From Candidatus Gastranaerophilales bacterium (GTDB taxonomy: Bacteria; Cyanobacteriota; Vampirovibrionia; Gastranaerophilales; Gastranaerophilaceae), in assembly GCA_944323695.1 (NCBI GenBank), contig CALUTI010000004.1, forward strand, positions 1 through 64,000: a DNA stretch of 64,000 nt, given 5' to 3'. Numbering within the stretch: the stretch's first letter is position 1; the number at the start of each line of letters is the position of its first letter. Below the pieces are notes generated by a model. The model did not search any database. It was not told the DNA's origin and saw nothing but the letters and a program-made list of their open reading frames with translations. This document shows, in pieces, positions 1 to 9,193 of the stretch. A program made the translations under genes and the position numbers.

Positions 1-230
1 AAATAGGTTCACCAAAACCTAAATGTTACAGTTTTTTTGTAAAACTTTTTTTACAAAAAAAGTTTTCGGGATGTGGCACTCTGCCGAACAAACGATTGAA
101 TATCGTTTGTGAGAGGTTGGTAGCGCACCCGGCAACATTGATAATCAAATATCAAATAGGTTCACCAAAACCTAAATGTTACAGTTTTTTTGTAAAACTT
201 TTTTTACAAAAAAAGTTTTCGGGATGTGGC
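1..230 (+). repeat. 77-bp direct repeat that includes the first bases of tRNA-Pro
   Basis: Positions 1-77 recur at 154-230, offset 153 bp. The unit begins AAATAGGTTCACC, contains a long A/T hairpin (AAAACTTTTTTT-AC-AAAAAAAGTTTT, with an alternative pairing of T7GTAAA against TTTACA7), and ends with the first 11 bases of the tRNA, CGGGATGTGGC. The second copy leads into the intact tRNA-Pro. The first leads into a broken tRNA copy. The A/T hairpin directly before the tRNA could be a terminator or processing structure; that role is inferred. Confidence 0.9.
67..129 (+). pseudogene. Broken partial copy of tRNA-Pro
   Basis: The 5' acceptor and start of the D arm, CGGGATGTGGC (67-77), and the D-arm segment TTGGTAGCGCACC (117-129) match the intact tRNA-Pro downstream. 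In the intact gene these blocks are 5 nt apart (GCAGC). Here they are separated by 39 nt that contain a perfect 9-bp hairpin, ACAAACGAT (88-96) against ATCGTTTGT (102-110). The anticodon arm, T arm and 3' acceptor are absent, so this cannot be a functional tRNA. Confidence 0.7.
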
Positions 231-296
231 GCAGCTTGGTAGCGCACCTCGCTTGGGACGAGGGGGTCGCACGTTCAAATCGTGTCATCCCGACCA
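220..296 (+). tRNA. tRNA-Pro (anticodon TGG)
   Basis: A full cloverleaf can be drawn. The acceptor CGGGATG pairs with CATCCCG. The D arm is GCGC/GCGC. The anticodon stem CCTCG/CGAGG encloses loop CTTGGGA with anticodon TGG. The T arm is GCACG-TTCAAAT-CGTGT. Discriminator A is followed by an encoded CCA. It lies 47 nt upstream of yidC on the same strand. Confidence 0.95.
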
Positions 297-343
297 TTTT
301 TTAATTAATTCCAAAACATAGCCGAATAAGAGGATTAGGGACA

Positions 344-1429
344 TTGGATTTTACAACATTAACCATAGAATTTTTAAGCAAACTGGCGTCAATCGTCGGT
401 AATTACGGCTGGGCAATAATAGTATTAACAATCATCGTAAGGCTTTTCTTATGGCCGTTAAACGTCTCCCAGCAGCGTTCAATGCGAATGATGCAGACAT
501 TGCAGCCAAAATTAAAAGCAATTCAGGACAGATACAAAAGCAACCCGCAGGTAATGCAGCAAAAACTTATGGAATTTTATAAAGAACATAAGTTCAATCC
601 TATGGGCGGCTGTATGCCGTTATTAATCCAGATGCCGATATTCATCTTATTATATTCGGCATTAATGAGCCCGCAATTCATTCAAACAGCAGGCAACGCA
701 CCGTTTTTATTTGTAAACCGTCTTGACACAACGCTGAGAGCATCCGCAGGGATTTCAAACGACGGCGAAATGGGCGTATCCAAATACGACAGATTTATTG
801 TCGGAAAAACAGCGGTTGTGTATTTGCCTGATGAGACATTAGACGGTGTAAAAATAACAAAACCGAATCAAGCATTGGAAATTCAGGGCGAATTAACTCC
901 GGGAGAACCGATTGACTTTAAAATCAGCCTTGATAATTTGAATTTAAAATTCAGCCAGCTTCAAAATATTCAAAAAGCTGACGTAATAATAACAGACGTA
1001 AACACAAAAGAAACCGAAAAGGTAACCTTTGCGCGCCAGGGAGAAATCTTAGCGGCATCAGTTCCGTCAATAGAGGTAAAACAGGCGTTCCATTTTGATG
1101 TATTACTGTTGATTGTGTTGTTCGGAGTTACGATGTTCATATCACAAAAAGTAATGATGGCGACTTCAAAGACAGCAGAACCGCAGGATCCGACACAAGC
1201 AGCCATTCAAAAATCAATGGGCACATTTATGCCGATAATGATTATTGCGACATTTGTGATAATCCCGATTCCGGCAGGTGTTCTTTTGTATCTTGTAACA
1301 AGCAACTTAATCCAGATATTGCAGACAGTTGTTGTAAACAAACAAATGGATATAGAAGAAGCTCGCAAAAAACAGGTTGTTACGGATAGTGATTTAAACA
1401 ACGCCAAAAAGATTGACAATAAGGAGTAA
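344..1429 (+). CDS. yidC: YidC/Oxa1-type membrane protein insertase
   Basis: Inserts and folds inner-membrane proteins, alone or with SecYEG. The protein (361 aa) starts directly with the conserved insertase segment around WAIIVLTIIVRLFLWPL, followed by the cytoplasmic hairpin (QPKLKAIQDRYKSNPQ) and MGGCMPLLIQMPIFILLY. It lacks the N-terminal TM and large periplasmic P1 domain of E. coli YidC. About 110 polar, beta-like residues (roughly 128-245) are inserted between the second and third insertase TMs. I recall a comparable insert in cyanobacterial YidC. The start is TTG at 344, with GAGGA 9 nt upstream. It is followed 5 nt later by queA. Confidence 0.95.
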   Translation: MDFTTLTIEFLSKLASIVGNYGWAIIVLTIIVRLFLWPLNVSQQRSMRMMQTLQPKLKAIQDRYKSNPQVMQQKLMEFYKEHKFNPMGGCMPLLIQMPIFILLYSALMSPQFIQTAGNAPFLFVNRLDTTLRASAGISNDGEMGVSKYDRFIVGKTAVVYLPDETLDGVKITKPNQALEIQGELTPGEPIDFKISLDNLNLKFSQLQNIQKADVIITDVNTKETEKVTFARQGEILAASVPSIEVKQAFHFDVLLLIVLFGVTMFISQKVMMATSKTAEPQDPTQAAIQKSMGTFMPIMIIATFVIIPIPAGVLLYLVTSNLIQILQTVVVNKQMDIEEARKKQVVTDSDLNNAKKIDNKE

Positions 1430-1434
1430 ATGCG

Positions 1435-2478
1435 TTGCAGGTATCGGAATATGATTACGAATTGCCCGATGAATTAATAGCGCAAATGCCTGCCGACAAA
1501 CGCGAAAATTCCCGAATGCTTGTGCTGAACCGCAAAAACCACACGATTGAGCACAAACATTTCTACGACATTGTTGATTTACTGGATGAAAACACTCTTC
1601 TTGTTTTAAACAACACAAAAGTGCTTCCGGCAAGACTATACGGAACAAAAGAGACAGGGGCGAGGATTGAAGTATTTCTGCTTGAATCCAAAGGCGGGAA
1701 AGAATGGTCCTGCCTTATAAAACCTTCAAAACGCATAAAACCGGACACCTTAATAAAAATAAGCGACGAGCTGCAAGTCCGTGCAATAAAACGGCTTGAA
1801 GAAGACGGCGAATGGCTCGTTGAAATGATTTATGAAGGGGATTTGTTTGAAATTCTGCATAAAGTCGGCAACATTCCGCTTCCGCCGTATATTGAGCGAA
1901 AACTTCAGACAGACGAGATAAAAAACTTTGATATGGAGCGGTATCAGACGGTTTACGCAAAAGACGAGGGTTCTGTTGCAGCCCCTACTGCCGGTTTGCA
2001 TTTTACAAAAGAAATATTGAAAAAGCTTGAAGAAAAAGGAGTTGAAACAGCTTACGTAACCCTGAACGTCGGGCTTGGAACTTTCCGTCCCGTAAAATGC
2101 GACAGGATAGAAGACCACAAAATGCATTCCGAAACATTTGAAATAAGCGAAGAAACAGCCGAAATTATTAATCGTGCGAAAGCAAACGGCAAAAAACTTG
2201 TTGCGGTCGGGACAACAACAGTCAGGACACTTGAAACAGCCTTCAGGCAATTTGGCTGCATAAAGGCTTGCAAAAGCGCATCGGAACTTTTTATTTATCC
2301 GCCTTATGAATTCAAGGTTATTGACGGGCTTATAACAAACTTTCACCTGCCAAAATCCACACTCTTAATGCTTGTCAGCGCACTTGCGGGGAAGGATTTT
2401 ATCTTTGAAGCCTATAAAGAAGCTGTAAAAGATCGCTATAGATTTTTCTCCTACGGCGATTGCATGTTTATAATATAG
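1435..2478 (+). CDS. queA: S-adenosylmethionine:tRNA ribosyltransferase-isomerase
   Basis: Transfers and isomerises the ribosyl group of SAM onto 7-aminomethyl-7-deazaguanine at the tRNA wobble position, making epoxyqueuosine. At 347 aa it has normal family length. The N-terminus YDYELPDELIAQ and the core motifs SVAAPTAGLHFT and VGTTTVRTLE are typical. The start is TTG at 1435 with AAGGAG 8 nt upstream. An ATG at 1430 overlaps the yidC stop but is out of frame. It is cotranscribed with yidC by spacing (5 nt). Confidence 0.97.
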   Translation: MQVSEYDYELPDELIAQMPADKRENSRMLVLNRKNHTIEHKHFYDIVDLLDENTLLVLNNTKVLPARLYGTKETGARIEVFLLESKGGKEWSCLIKPSKRIKPDTLIKISDELQVRAIKRLEEDGEWLVEMIYEGDLFEILHKVGNIPLPPYIERKLQTDEIKNFDMERYQTVYAKDEGSVAAPTAGLHFTKEILKKLEEKGVETAYVTLNVGLGTFRPVKCDRIEDHKMHSETFEISEETAEIINRAKANGKKLVAVGTTTVRTLETAFRQFGCIKACKSASELFIYPPYEFKVIDGLITNFHLPKSTLLMLVSALAGKDFIFEAYKEAVKDRYRFFSYGDCMFII

Positions 2479-2577
2479 CAAAATTTCAGGCGCACAATTG
2501 ACATTTAGCTAAAAATCCTTAATTTATATGATACCAAACTTCAATAAAGCGTGTAGAATAAAATTGAGGGTAGGATT

Positions 2578-3297
2578 ATGTTTTCAGAAATGTTACAGAG
2601 GATGCTGAACAGCGGCGGACAGGCAGCAGCAATGCAAAGAGCCGCACAGATGAATCAGTATATAAATAATTTTTACAAGACAAAAAACGTAACTCAGGCG
2701 AATATAAACACAATACTTCCGCCTGCAAATCCTAACGTACAGTCTTTTGAAAATGTTTTATCCTCTGCGCAAAAAGTAAACTTCGGCAATCTGCTTTTAA
2801 ATCCCGAATCAATGAAGGTTAAAGCGGAATTTGCAAAAACAAATCCGACCGAAAGCCTTAACACAGCGCTTATGCAGGCTGCTGCGACATCAAATAACAT
2901 AGGGAATATCAACAACCCTTCCAAAAGCCAGATAATGAACATGGTAGAACAAATAGCCCAAAAACACGGAGTTGATGATAAACTGGTAAAAGCCCTGATT
3001 AAACAGGAATCAGGATTTAACCCCAATGCAAAATCAAAAGCAGGCGCAATGGGTTTAATGCAATTGATGCCGGCAACAGCAAAAGGTCTTGGCGTAACCG
3101 ATGCATATAACCCTGTCCAAAACGTAGACGGCGGCGTAAGATACTTGAAATCCATGCTGAATAAATATAACGGTAATATAATTTTGGCACTTGCGGCATA
3201 CAATGCAGGGCCGGGAGCAGTGGACAAATACGACGGGGTTCCGCCTTATAAAGAAACTCAAAATTACGTAAAAAATATCCTTGCAAATTATCTGTAG
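2578..3297 (+). CDS. Soluble lytic transglycosylase (SLT/GH23 domain)
   Basis: Cleaves the MurNAc-GlcNAc bond of peptidoglycan with 1,6-anhydro product formation. The C-terminal ~115 residues form the SLT domain: [17 protein letters not shown] with the catalytic Glu in KQESGF, then [13 protein letters not shown], and the [10 protein letters not shown] block. The N-terminal ~120 residues are Gln/Asn/Ala-rich and unrecognised, and no clear signal peptide is visible. Stand-alone SLT proteins of this build are often phage- or flagellum-associated, but nothing around it decides its role. GAGGG precedes the ATG. Confidence 0.9.
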   Translation: MFSEMLQRMLNSGGQAAAMQRAAQMNQYINNFYKTKNVTQANINTILPPANPNVQSFENVLSSAQKVNFGNLLLNPESMKVKAEFAKTNPTESLNTALMQAAATSNNIGNINNPSKSQIMNMVEQIAQKHGVDDKLVKALIKQESGFNPNAKSKAGAMGLMQLMPATAKGLGVTDAYNPVQNVDGGVRYLKSMLNKYNGNIILALAAYNAGPGAVDKYDGVPPYKETQNYVKNILANYL

Positions 3298-3389
3298 AGT
3301 CTTTAACTTCCTTATAAATTTTAAGTTTTTGCATTTAAAAAAGTTTTTTGCTACAATAAAAAATGTAGATAATTTTTATGAGGGATTAC

Positions 3390-4748
3390 ATGAAATTCTC
3401 ATCATCGTTCAAAGTGGGTCTATTGACATTAATTGCACTGGTATTGCTTTTCGGGGTAGTATTCAAGGTTAAGGGAAGAACATTTTCGAATGCTGACAGA
3501 ATAGAAATTCAATTCAAAGATGTAAACGGCATGAGACCGGGTGCAGGGGTTCAGATGATGGGCTTAAGAGTCGGACAGGTGGAAGAAGTTACCCCTGTTG
3601 TCGACGGCGAAAACAATTATGTTAAAGTAAAATTCGTAATCACTGATCCCGATATAAAAATTCCGAAGGCGTCAATGTTTTCAATCCAGCAGTCAGGTTT
3701 AATCGGCGAATTATTTTTGGAAATCACCCCGCCAAAAACCAGAACGCTTTATATTCCGATGGAGTCAAAGGATTTGCTCTATAAGGACGATGTTGTCGAA
3801 ATGAAACTTGACGACAAATATTATGATGTAGGTAAAGTAAAAGCAATTGAGGTAATTTCGCGTGATGCAGTACCTTTTAATATGCGTGACTCAATAGAGA
3901 CAACTTATGCCTACAAAATAGATTACATGGTAGATTTGCCGGGGTTAATCCTTCCGGAATTTATGAAAGGCACACCGATATTTAAAAACGGTGAAAAGAA
4001 ACTGAGAATATCAACCCTTGACGATACAATTCTACCGTATCCGCCGCAGACTTCACCATATACCATCATTGAACCTATGAGAATAGCGGACTTTATGGAA
4101 TGGCAATACAGAGCGGCAGAATCATTAACTGAAACAAACAGAAAAATTAATGATTTATTATCCGATGAAGTTATTGCCGAACTCCAGATGTCAGTTACAA
4201 ACATAAATTCACTAACTGCACAGTCAGCATCAACAATTGCAAAATTTGACCAGCTGATTGACGCTTCACAGGGAGATTTGAAAGAATTAATGGCATTGTT
4301 AGACAGAACAAGCAATGATTTTTCAAAACTTTCCAATAACTTAAATAACATAATCGGCGACAAGGAATTTAAAACAAAACTATATACAACCGCGGATTCG
4401 CTTGATTTGTTAGCGCAAAACCTCAACAAAATTATGGATAACGGCAATGCAGAAGCCATTGCAGCTGACTTACGCGTAATTACGCATAATGTAAATGAAA
4501 TCAGCACCTACGTAAATTCCATGACAAAAGATGACAATTTGAAAAAGGATTTAACCAGAACTATCAATAGCGTAAACAAAGCGATGAGTGATATTTCTAC
4601 GGCACTGGCAGCCGTAAATCAGGTTACGCCGGAAAACAAAACCGAATTACAGTCAATAATCGATGATGCGGCAGTAACTACATGCAATTTAAGAAAATTC
4701 TCCGAAAAATTGAATAAAAGATTTTTATTATTCAGACTGATGTTTTAA
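3390..4748 (+). CDS. mlaD: MlaD-like MCE-domain lipid transport protein
   Basis: Periplasmic substrate-binding part of an MCE lipid transporter that moves phospholipid between the membranes. One N-terminal TM anchor (VGLLTLIALVLLFGVVF) is followed by an MCE domain (about residues 30-115, VNGMRPGAGVQMMGLRVGQV, SGLIGELFLEI) and a long helical, coiled-coil-like C-terminus. I chose ATG at 3390 because GAGGG lies 5 nt upstream. The in-frame ATG at 3378 has no ribosome site. lpxK follows after 3 nt, so it sits in an envelope operon. The matching permease and ATPase are about 34 kb away (37952-39507). Confidence 0.88.
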   Translation: MKFSSSFKVGLLTLIALVLLFGVVFKVKGRTFSNADRIEIQFKDVNGMRPGAGVQMMGLRVGQVEEVTPVVDGENNYVKVKFVITDPDIKIPKASMFSIQQSGLIGELFLEITPPKTRTLYIPMESKDLLYKDDVVEMKLDDKYYDVGKVKAIEVISRDAVPFNMRDSIETTYAYKIDYMVDLPGLILPEFMKGTPIFKNGEKKLRISTLDDTILPYPPQTSPYTIIEPMRIADFMEWQYRAAESLTETNRKINDLLSDEVIAELQMSVTNINSLTAQSASTIAKFDQLIDASQGDLKELMALLDRTSNDFSKLSNNLNNIIGDKEFKTKLYTTADSLDLLAQNLNKIMDNGNAEAIAADLRVITHNVNEISTYVNSMTKDDNLKKDLTRTINSVNKAMSDISTALAAVNQVTPENKTELQSIIDDAAVTTCNLRKFSEKLNKRFLLFRLMF

Positions 4749-4751
4749 ACT

Positions 4752-5783
4752 ATGAACCTGAAAACAAAGATTACAAAATTACATTATGACCGAAATGCAA
4801 AAGGCGTGCTGGTAAATATACTTGAGGGCATGTCATATTTCTACGGAGCAGGCAGCGGGTTTAAAAACTGGCTTTATGACAAAAAAATCCTGCGTCCGAA
4901 AAAAGTCGGAGCATACGTAATTTCAGTCGGCAATATGACAACGGGAGGCGTCGGAAAAACTCCTGTTGTACTGGAAATTGCACGATATTTGATTAAAAAA
5001 GGCGAAAAAGTCGCAATAATTTCACGCGGCTACGGGGGCAAATTGTCAAATAAAAAGGTCAACGTAATCTCAGACGGTCAATACGTACTGCATACAGCCG
5101 CAATGGCTGGTGATGAACCGTTCTGGCTGGCACAAAAAGCCGAAGGCGCCTGCGTTTTAACCTGCAAAGACAGATATAAAGCCGCAAAATACGCAATTGA
5201 AAACTTCGGGGTTACCAAAATAATCCTTGATGACGGATTTCAGCACAGAAAATTATACCGCGACATAGATATTGTCTTAATGGACAGCAAAATGGGCTTG
5301 GGGAATGAAAAACTTCTGCCCGCAGGACCTTTAAGAGAAGGCGCGGAAGCACTTGACAGAATTGACAAACTGCTTATCATAAGCAAAGACACAGACCACC
5401 GAAAAGCCGAAAAATTTGCACGGATTATGGAAAAAAGATTAAGCATTGAAACAATGGTCTGCGCAATAGAACCGGATTACATATACAACATAAAAACCGG
5501 AGAACACCTTGAAGAAGGAAATGCCGTCACGGCAATGTGCGCAATCGGTCAGCCAAAACAATTTTTTGACTTTTTGGACGGGTTTTACGTAAAAAAAGAA
5601 ATCGCGCTGGACGATCATCATCAGTATTCCCCGATAGATCTTGTGGATATTGACGGAAATATAGTCACGACAGAAAAAGATGCCGTAAAACTTTTGAGAT
5701 TTGACAAAGATAACATCTATGCGCTCAAATTACGTACAGTGCTTGACGTTGAAAGGCTTTTAAATGTTAAAAGAAAAAGTTGA
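4752..5783 (+). CDS. lpxK: Tetraacyldisaccharide 4'-kinase
   Basis: Phosphorylates the 4' position of the lipid A disaccharide at the inner membrane. The motif SVGNMTTGGVGKTPVV (P-loop), the IISRGYGG segment and the DDGFQHRKL block with DIVLMD are all family hallmarks. Length 343 aa is normal. It is direct evidence for LPS or lipid A synthesis and hence an outer membrane. It is tightly packed between mlaD (3-nt gap) and nth (20-nt overlap). Confidence 0.96.
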   Translation: MNLKTKITKLHYDRNAKGVLVNILEGMSYFYGAGSGFKNWLYDKKILRPKKVGAYVISVGNMTTGGVGKTPVVLEIARYLIKKGEKVAIISRGYGGKLSNKKVNVISDGQYVLHTAAMAGDEPFWLAQKAEGACVLTCKDRYKAAKYAIENFGVTKIILDDGFQHRKLYRDIDIVLMDSKMGLGNEKLLPAGPLREGAEALDRIDKLLIISKDTDHRKAEKFARIMEKRLSIETMVCAIEPDYIYNIKTGEHLEEGNAVTAMCAIGQPKQFFDFLDGFYVKKEIALDDHHQYSPIDLVDIDGNIVTTEKDAVKLLRFDKDNIYALKLRTVLDVERLLNVKRKS

Positions 5784-6408
5784 TATAGATAGCGTTGTAA
5801 AAAACTTAAAAGCTGCACGCCAGCCGCAAAGTGATTTTGTAAAGCTTATGGACGGATTTAAGGATCCTTACTTAGTGCTTATCGCCTGCATTTTAAGCCT
5901 TCGGACAAACGACAAAACAACATATCCTGCGACCTTAAGAATGCTGGAATTGGGCAGAACACCCGAGGATTTTGCAAAGCTTGACCCTAAGATGCTTGAA
6001 AAAGCTATTTATCCGGTTGGATTTTATGCAAACAAAGCGCGTCAGATAGTGGAATTATCCAAAGAGCTTGTTGAAAAATACAATTCAAAAGTTCCCGACG
6101 AAATAGAAGAGCTTGTAAAATTCAACGGAGTAGGGCGAAAAACAGCGAATTTAGTATTAAGCGAAGGCTTTCACAAGCCCGCAATCTGCGTGGATGTCCA
6201 CGTTCACAGAATAATGAACCGCCTTGGATATGTAAAAACCAAAACACCTGAGGAAACCGAATTTGCCCTAAGGGAAAAACTTCCCGTAAAATACTGGATA
6301 GATATAAATTCGCTTCTGGTAACCCACGGTCAAAACGTCTGCAAACCCCAAAAACCCAAATGCGATATCTGCCCGATTAAAGAATTTTGCGAAACTTACC
6401 GCGCCTGA
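5764..6408 (+). CDS. nth: Endonuclease III (DNA glycosylase/AP lyase)
   Basis: Excises oxidised pyrimidines and cleaves the abasic site. The helix-hairpin-helix FNGVGRKTANLV carries the catalytic Lys, VDVHVHRI carries the catalytic Asp, and the C-terminal [4Fe-4S] motif C-X6-C-X2-C-X5-C is intact. Length 214 aa is typical. The ATG lies inside the end of lpxK (20 nt overlap), so translation is probably coupled. The 3' side runs into a repeat-rich spacer. Confidence 0.97.
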   Translation: MLKEKVDIDSVVKNLKAARQPQSDFVKLMDGFKDPYLVLIACILSLRTNDKTTYPATLRMLELGRTPEDFAKLDPKMLEKAIYPVGFYANKARQIVELSKELVEKYNSKVPDEIEELVKFNGVGRKTANLVLSEGFHKPAICVDVHVHRIMNRLGYVKTKTPEETEFALREKLPVKYWIDINSLLVTHGQNVCKPQKPKCDICPIKEFCETYRA

Positions 6409-6735
6409 GAACCTGAAAAACCTAAGATATGTTAGTATTCAGGTCAAAAAATTTCTGTCGGATTTAACAATCCGACCTACTTTACTGCCGTCATTCTGAG
6501 CGCTAGCGAAGAATCTCCGGAGATTCTTCAGCTTCGCCTCAGGATGACAATCCGTAGCCTGTAATTTGGGCATACTTGCCCGACAGAAAGCTTAGTATCT
6601 TACTGCCCCCTTAATAAGTTTACCATGAGATCCTGAAACGAGTTCAGGATGACAGTAGGTTAGCATGCCTAAATATGTAGGTTGGGCATACTTGCCCGAC
6701 AGTAATATCTTATTAACTATATGATGCCTAAGGCA
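6409..6735. repeat. Mosaic of intergenic hairpin repeats downstream of nth
   Basis: No gene is seen here. There are at least five hairpins: GTCGGATT-TAAC-AATCCGAC (6457-6476); a composite at 6490-6548 whose outer arms GTCATTCTGAG/CTCAGGATGAC enclose a perfect 22-bp palindrome at 6508-6529; GGGCATACTTGCCC near 6568 and again near 6681; and ATCCTGAA-N5-TTCAGGAT near 6631. The same motifs recur in other spacers of the window (14.9, 20.3, 21.5, 29.7, 30.5, 37.6, 40.75, 42.65 kb). Confidence 0.8.
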
Positions 6736-6737
6736 CC

Positions 6738-6766
6738 TTGATTTATGAAAAAAATTATGCGATAAT
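6738..6766 (+). promoter_or_regulatory. Probable promoter of the hydrogenase operon
   Basis: TTGATT, a 17-nt spacer, then GATAAT, giving a leader of about 35 nt before hydC with GAGGAG 6 nt from the ATG. A small GGGG/CCCC hairpin (6773-6786) lies in the leader. The match to the sigma70 consensus is good; activity is inferred. Confidence 0.6.
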
Positions 6767-6807
6767 ATGCGTGGGGTAGTCGGCCCCGGCAATACGAGGA
6801 GTTAATA

Positions 6808-7302
6808 ATGAGTATAGACACATCCCGCAAAATCAGCACGTCAAAACTGGACGAAATTTTGCAGTCATACGGCTGTAAGAAATCCAATCTTATCGCGATT
6901 TTGCAAAAAGTACAGGAAGAGTACCGGTATCTTCCGGAAGAAGCTTTAATTTATATCGGGACAAAAATCGAAGGACTATCCCCTGCAACAGTTTTCGGGG
7001 TGGCAACCTTTTACGCACAATTTTCATTGGAGCCTAAGGGCAAATTTGAAATAAAAGTCTGCGACGGAACAGCATGCCATGTTAGAGGTTCAATGCCTGT
7101 TTTGAACGCAATAAGGAACAAACTCAACATCAAAGAGGGACAATTAACCAGCGAAAACGGACTGTTTTCACTGGAAACCGTAAGCTGTCTGGGGGCATGC
7201 GGTCTGGCACCGGTCGTTGTAATTAACGGAAAAGTTTATCCGCAAATGACCTCCGATGCCATCACTATTGTACTTGATACCCTTTTGAAAGAGGAAGAAT
7301 AA
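6808..7302 (+). CDS. hydC: NuoE-like [2Fe-2S] subunit of bifurcating [FeFe]-hydrogenase
   Basis: Small electron-transfer subunit of the trimeric NAD- and ferredoxin-dependent hydrogenase. The thioredoxin-like fold carries CDGTACHVRGS and CLGACGLAP, the four Cys of the [2Fe-2S] cluster. The N-terminal helical part contains YLPEEALIYIG, as in the NuoE family. Length 164 aa is normal. It begins the operon, with hydB starting 2 nt after its stop. It could be mistaken for complex I NuoE, but no other nuo genes are present and the third gene encodes an H-cluster. Confidence 0.93.
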   Translation: MSIDTSRKISTSKLDEILQSYGCKKSNLIAILQKVQEEYRYLPEEALIYIGTKIEGLSPATVFGVATFYAQFSLEPKGKFEIKVCDGTACHVRGSMPVLNAIRNKLNIKEGQLTSENGLFSLETVSCLGACGLAPVVVINGKVYPQMTSDAITIVLDTLLKEEE

Positions 7303-7303
7303 T

Positions 7304-9166
7304 ATGGAAACAAAAAGCTTAAGTATAGACATTAAAGAAGAACAGAAAAAAGCACAGGAGCTGGTAAAAAAACAGGGTTTAAGAGTTCTTGTATGTGCTG
7401 GAACCGGCTGTGTTGCAAACGGCTCTTTGGGTGTAATTGAAAGATTTAAGGAACTTGGAGCTGACGTATCGGTTTTAACCGATTACGATAAAATGACAAT
7501 AGTTCCGACAGGCTGCCACGGATTTTGCGAACAGGGTGTTCTGGTAAGCATCCCCGACAAACACGTAACCTACGTCAAAGTCCGCTACAAAGACGTTGAA
7601 GAAATTTACGAAACACACATAAGAGGCGGCAAACCTGTAGAAAGACTTTTATACACAGATCCGCAATCCGGTGAACACATTCATAAAGACGAAAACATTA
7701 ATTTTTACGCAAAACAAAACCGTACCGCGCTCAAAAACTGCGGTAACATAAACGCTGAAAGCATAGATGAAGCAATTGCCGTAAGAGGTTATGAGGCTTT
7801 ATACAATGTATTAACCGAAAACAATCCTGACGGAGTAATAGAAACAATAGAAAAATCAGGTTTACGCGGCAGAGGCGGCGGCGGATTTCCGACGGGAAGA
7901 AAATGGCGATTTACGGCAGCCAACCGCGGAGGAAAATCTTACGTGGTATGCAACGGCGACGAAGGTGATCCGGGCGCATTTATGGACAGAAGTATTATGG
8001 AGGGCGACCCGCATAAACTTCTTGAAGGTATGGCAATTGCAGCGTTTGCAATCGGCGCGGATGAAGGCTATATTTACGTAAGAGCTGAATACCCGCTGGC
8101 AATCGAACGTTTGAGAAAAGCTATAAAAGACGCCGAAGAAAGACATTTTTTAGGCAAAAACATAATGGGAAGCGGATTTTCATTCACGGTTCACATAAAA
8201 GAAGGCGCCGGAGCATTTGTTTGCGGCGAAGAAACCGCACTCATAGCATCAATAGAAGGCGAACGCGGAATGCCGAGACCAAAACCGCCATTCCCAGCAA
8301 ATAAAGGCTTATTTGGCAGACCGACATTGATTAATAACGTTGAGACACTGGCAAATGTGCCTGTGATTATCCTTAACGGCGCTGATTGGTTTGCACAAAT
8401 GGGTACTGAAACTTCAAAAGGCACGAAAACTTTTGCGCTTACCGGTGAAGTTAATAATACCGGCTTAATCGAAGTCCCGATGGGAACAACGTTAAGACAA
8501 ATTATATTTGACATAGGCGGCGGAATCCGCGGCGGAAAGAAGTTCAAAGCCGTCCAAATCGGCGGACCTTCAGGCGGCTGCTTGACGGAAGAACACCTTG
8601 ATTTGCCGATGGATTATGACAGTCTTATAAAAGCCGGCGCAATGGTGGGTTCAGGCGGTCTGGTTGTTATGGCGGAAGATACCTGTATGGTCGAAGTCGC
8701 AAGATTTTTCATGAACTTTACCAAAAACGAAAGCTGCGGCAAATGCGTTCCGTGCCGTGAAGGTACAAAAAATATGCTTAAAATCCTTGAAAAAATAGTA
8801 GCCGGAAAAGGCGAACTTTCGGATTTGGATTTGTTGGAGGAATTGGCGCACACAGTTAAGGAAGGTTCATTATGCGGACTCGGAAAAACTGCCCCGAACC
8901 CCGTTCTTTCAACCCTTAAATATTTCAGAGATGAATATATTGCACATATTGTTGATAAAAAATGTCCGGCAGGTGTTTGTACGGCAATGAAAAAAATCGT
9001 TATTAACGAAGAAAAATGCAAAGGCTGTACAAAATGCGCAAGAACCTGCCCTGTAGGAGCTATTGAAGGTACAGTAAAACAGCCGCACCACATTGATCAG
9101 GAAAAATGCATCAAGTGCGAAGCCTGTCTCAAGAGCTGTCCGTTTAAGGCAATAGAATTACAATAG
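7304..9166 (+). CDS. hydB: NuoF-like NADH/FMN subunit of bifurcating [FeFe]-hydrogenase
   Basis: Flavin subunit that binds NAD(H) and FMN and is thought to be the bifurcation site. Domains in order: an N-terminal [2Fe-2S] thioredoxin-like domain (Cys31, 36, 71, 75); the NuoF core with GLRGRGGGGFPTGRKW and VCNGDEGDPGAF for NADH/FMN; the [4Fe-4S] motif ESCGKCVPCREGT plus LCGLGKTAP; and a C-terminal 2x[4Fe-4S] ferredoxin domain (CKGCTKCARTCP, CIKCEACLKSCP). At 620 aa it matches HydB/HndC-type proteins and is larger than complex I NuoF. Confidence 0.95.
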   Translation: METKSLSIDIKEEQKKAQELVKKQGLRVLVCAGTGCVANGSLGVIERFKELGADVSVLTDYDKMTIVPTGCHGFCEQGVLVSIPDKHVTYVKVRYKDVEEIYETHIRGGKPVERLLYTDPQSGEHIHKDENINFYAKQNRTALKNCGNINAESIDEAIAVRGYEALYNVLTENNPDGVIETIEKSGLRGRGGGGFPTGRKWRFTAANRGGKSYVVCNGDEGDPGAFMDRSIMEGDPHKLLEGMAIAAFAIGADEGYIYVRAEYPLAIERLRKAIKDAEERHFLGKNIMGSGFSFTVHIKEGAGAFVCGEETALIASIEGERGMPRPKPPFPANKGLFGRPTLINNVETLANVPVIILNGADWFAQMGTETSKGTKTFALTGEVNNTGLIEVPMGTTLRQIIFDIGGGIRGGKKFKAVQIGGPSGGCLTEEHLDLPMDYDSLIKAGAMVGSGGLVVMAEDTCMVEVARFFMNFTKNESCGKCVPCREGTKNMLKILEKIVAGKGELSDLDLLEELAHTVKEGSLCGLGKTAPNPVLSTLKYFRDEYIAHIVDKKCPAGVCTAMKKIVINEEKCKGCTKCARTCPVGAIEGTVKQPHHIDQEKCIKCEACLKSCPFKAIELQ

Positions 9167-9193
9167 TGCGGTAGAATTTACGAGGAAATTAAA

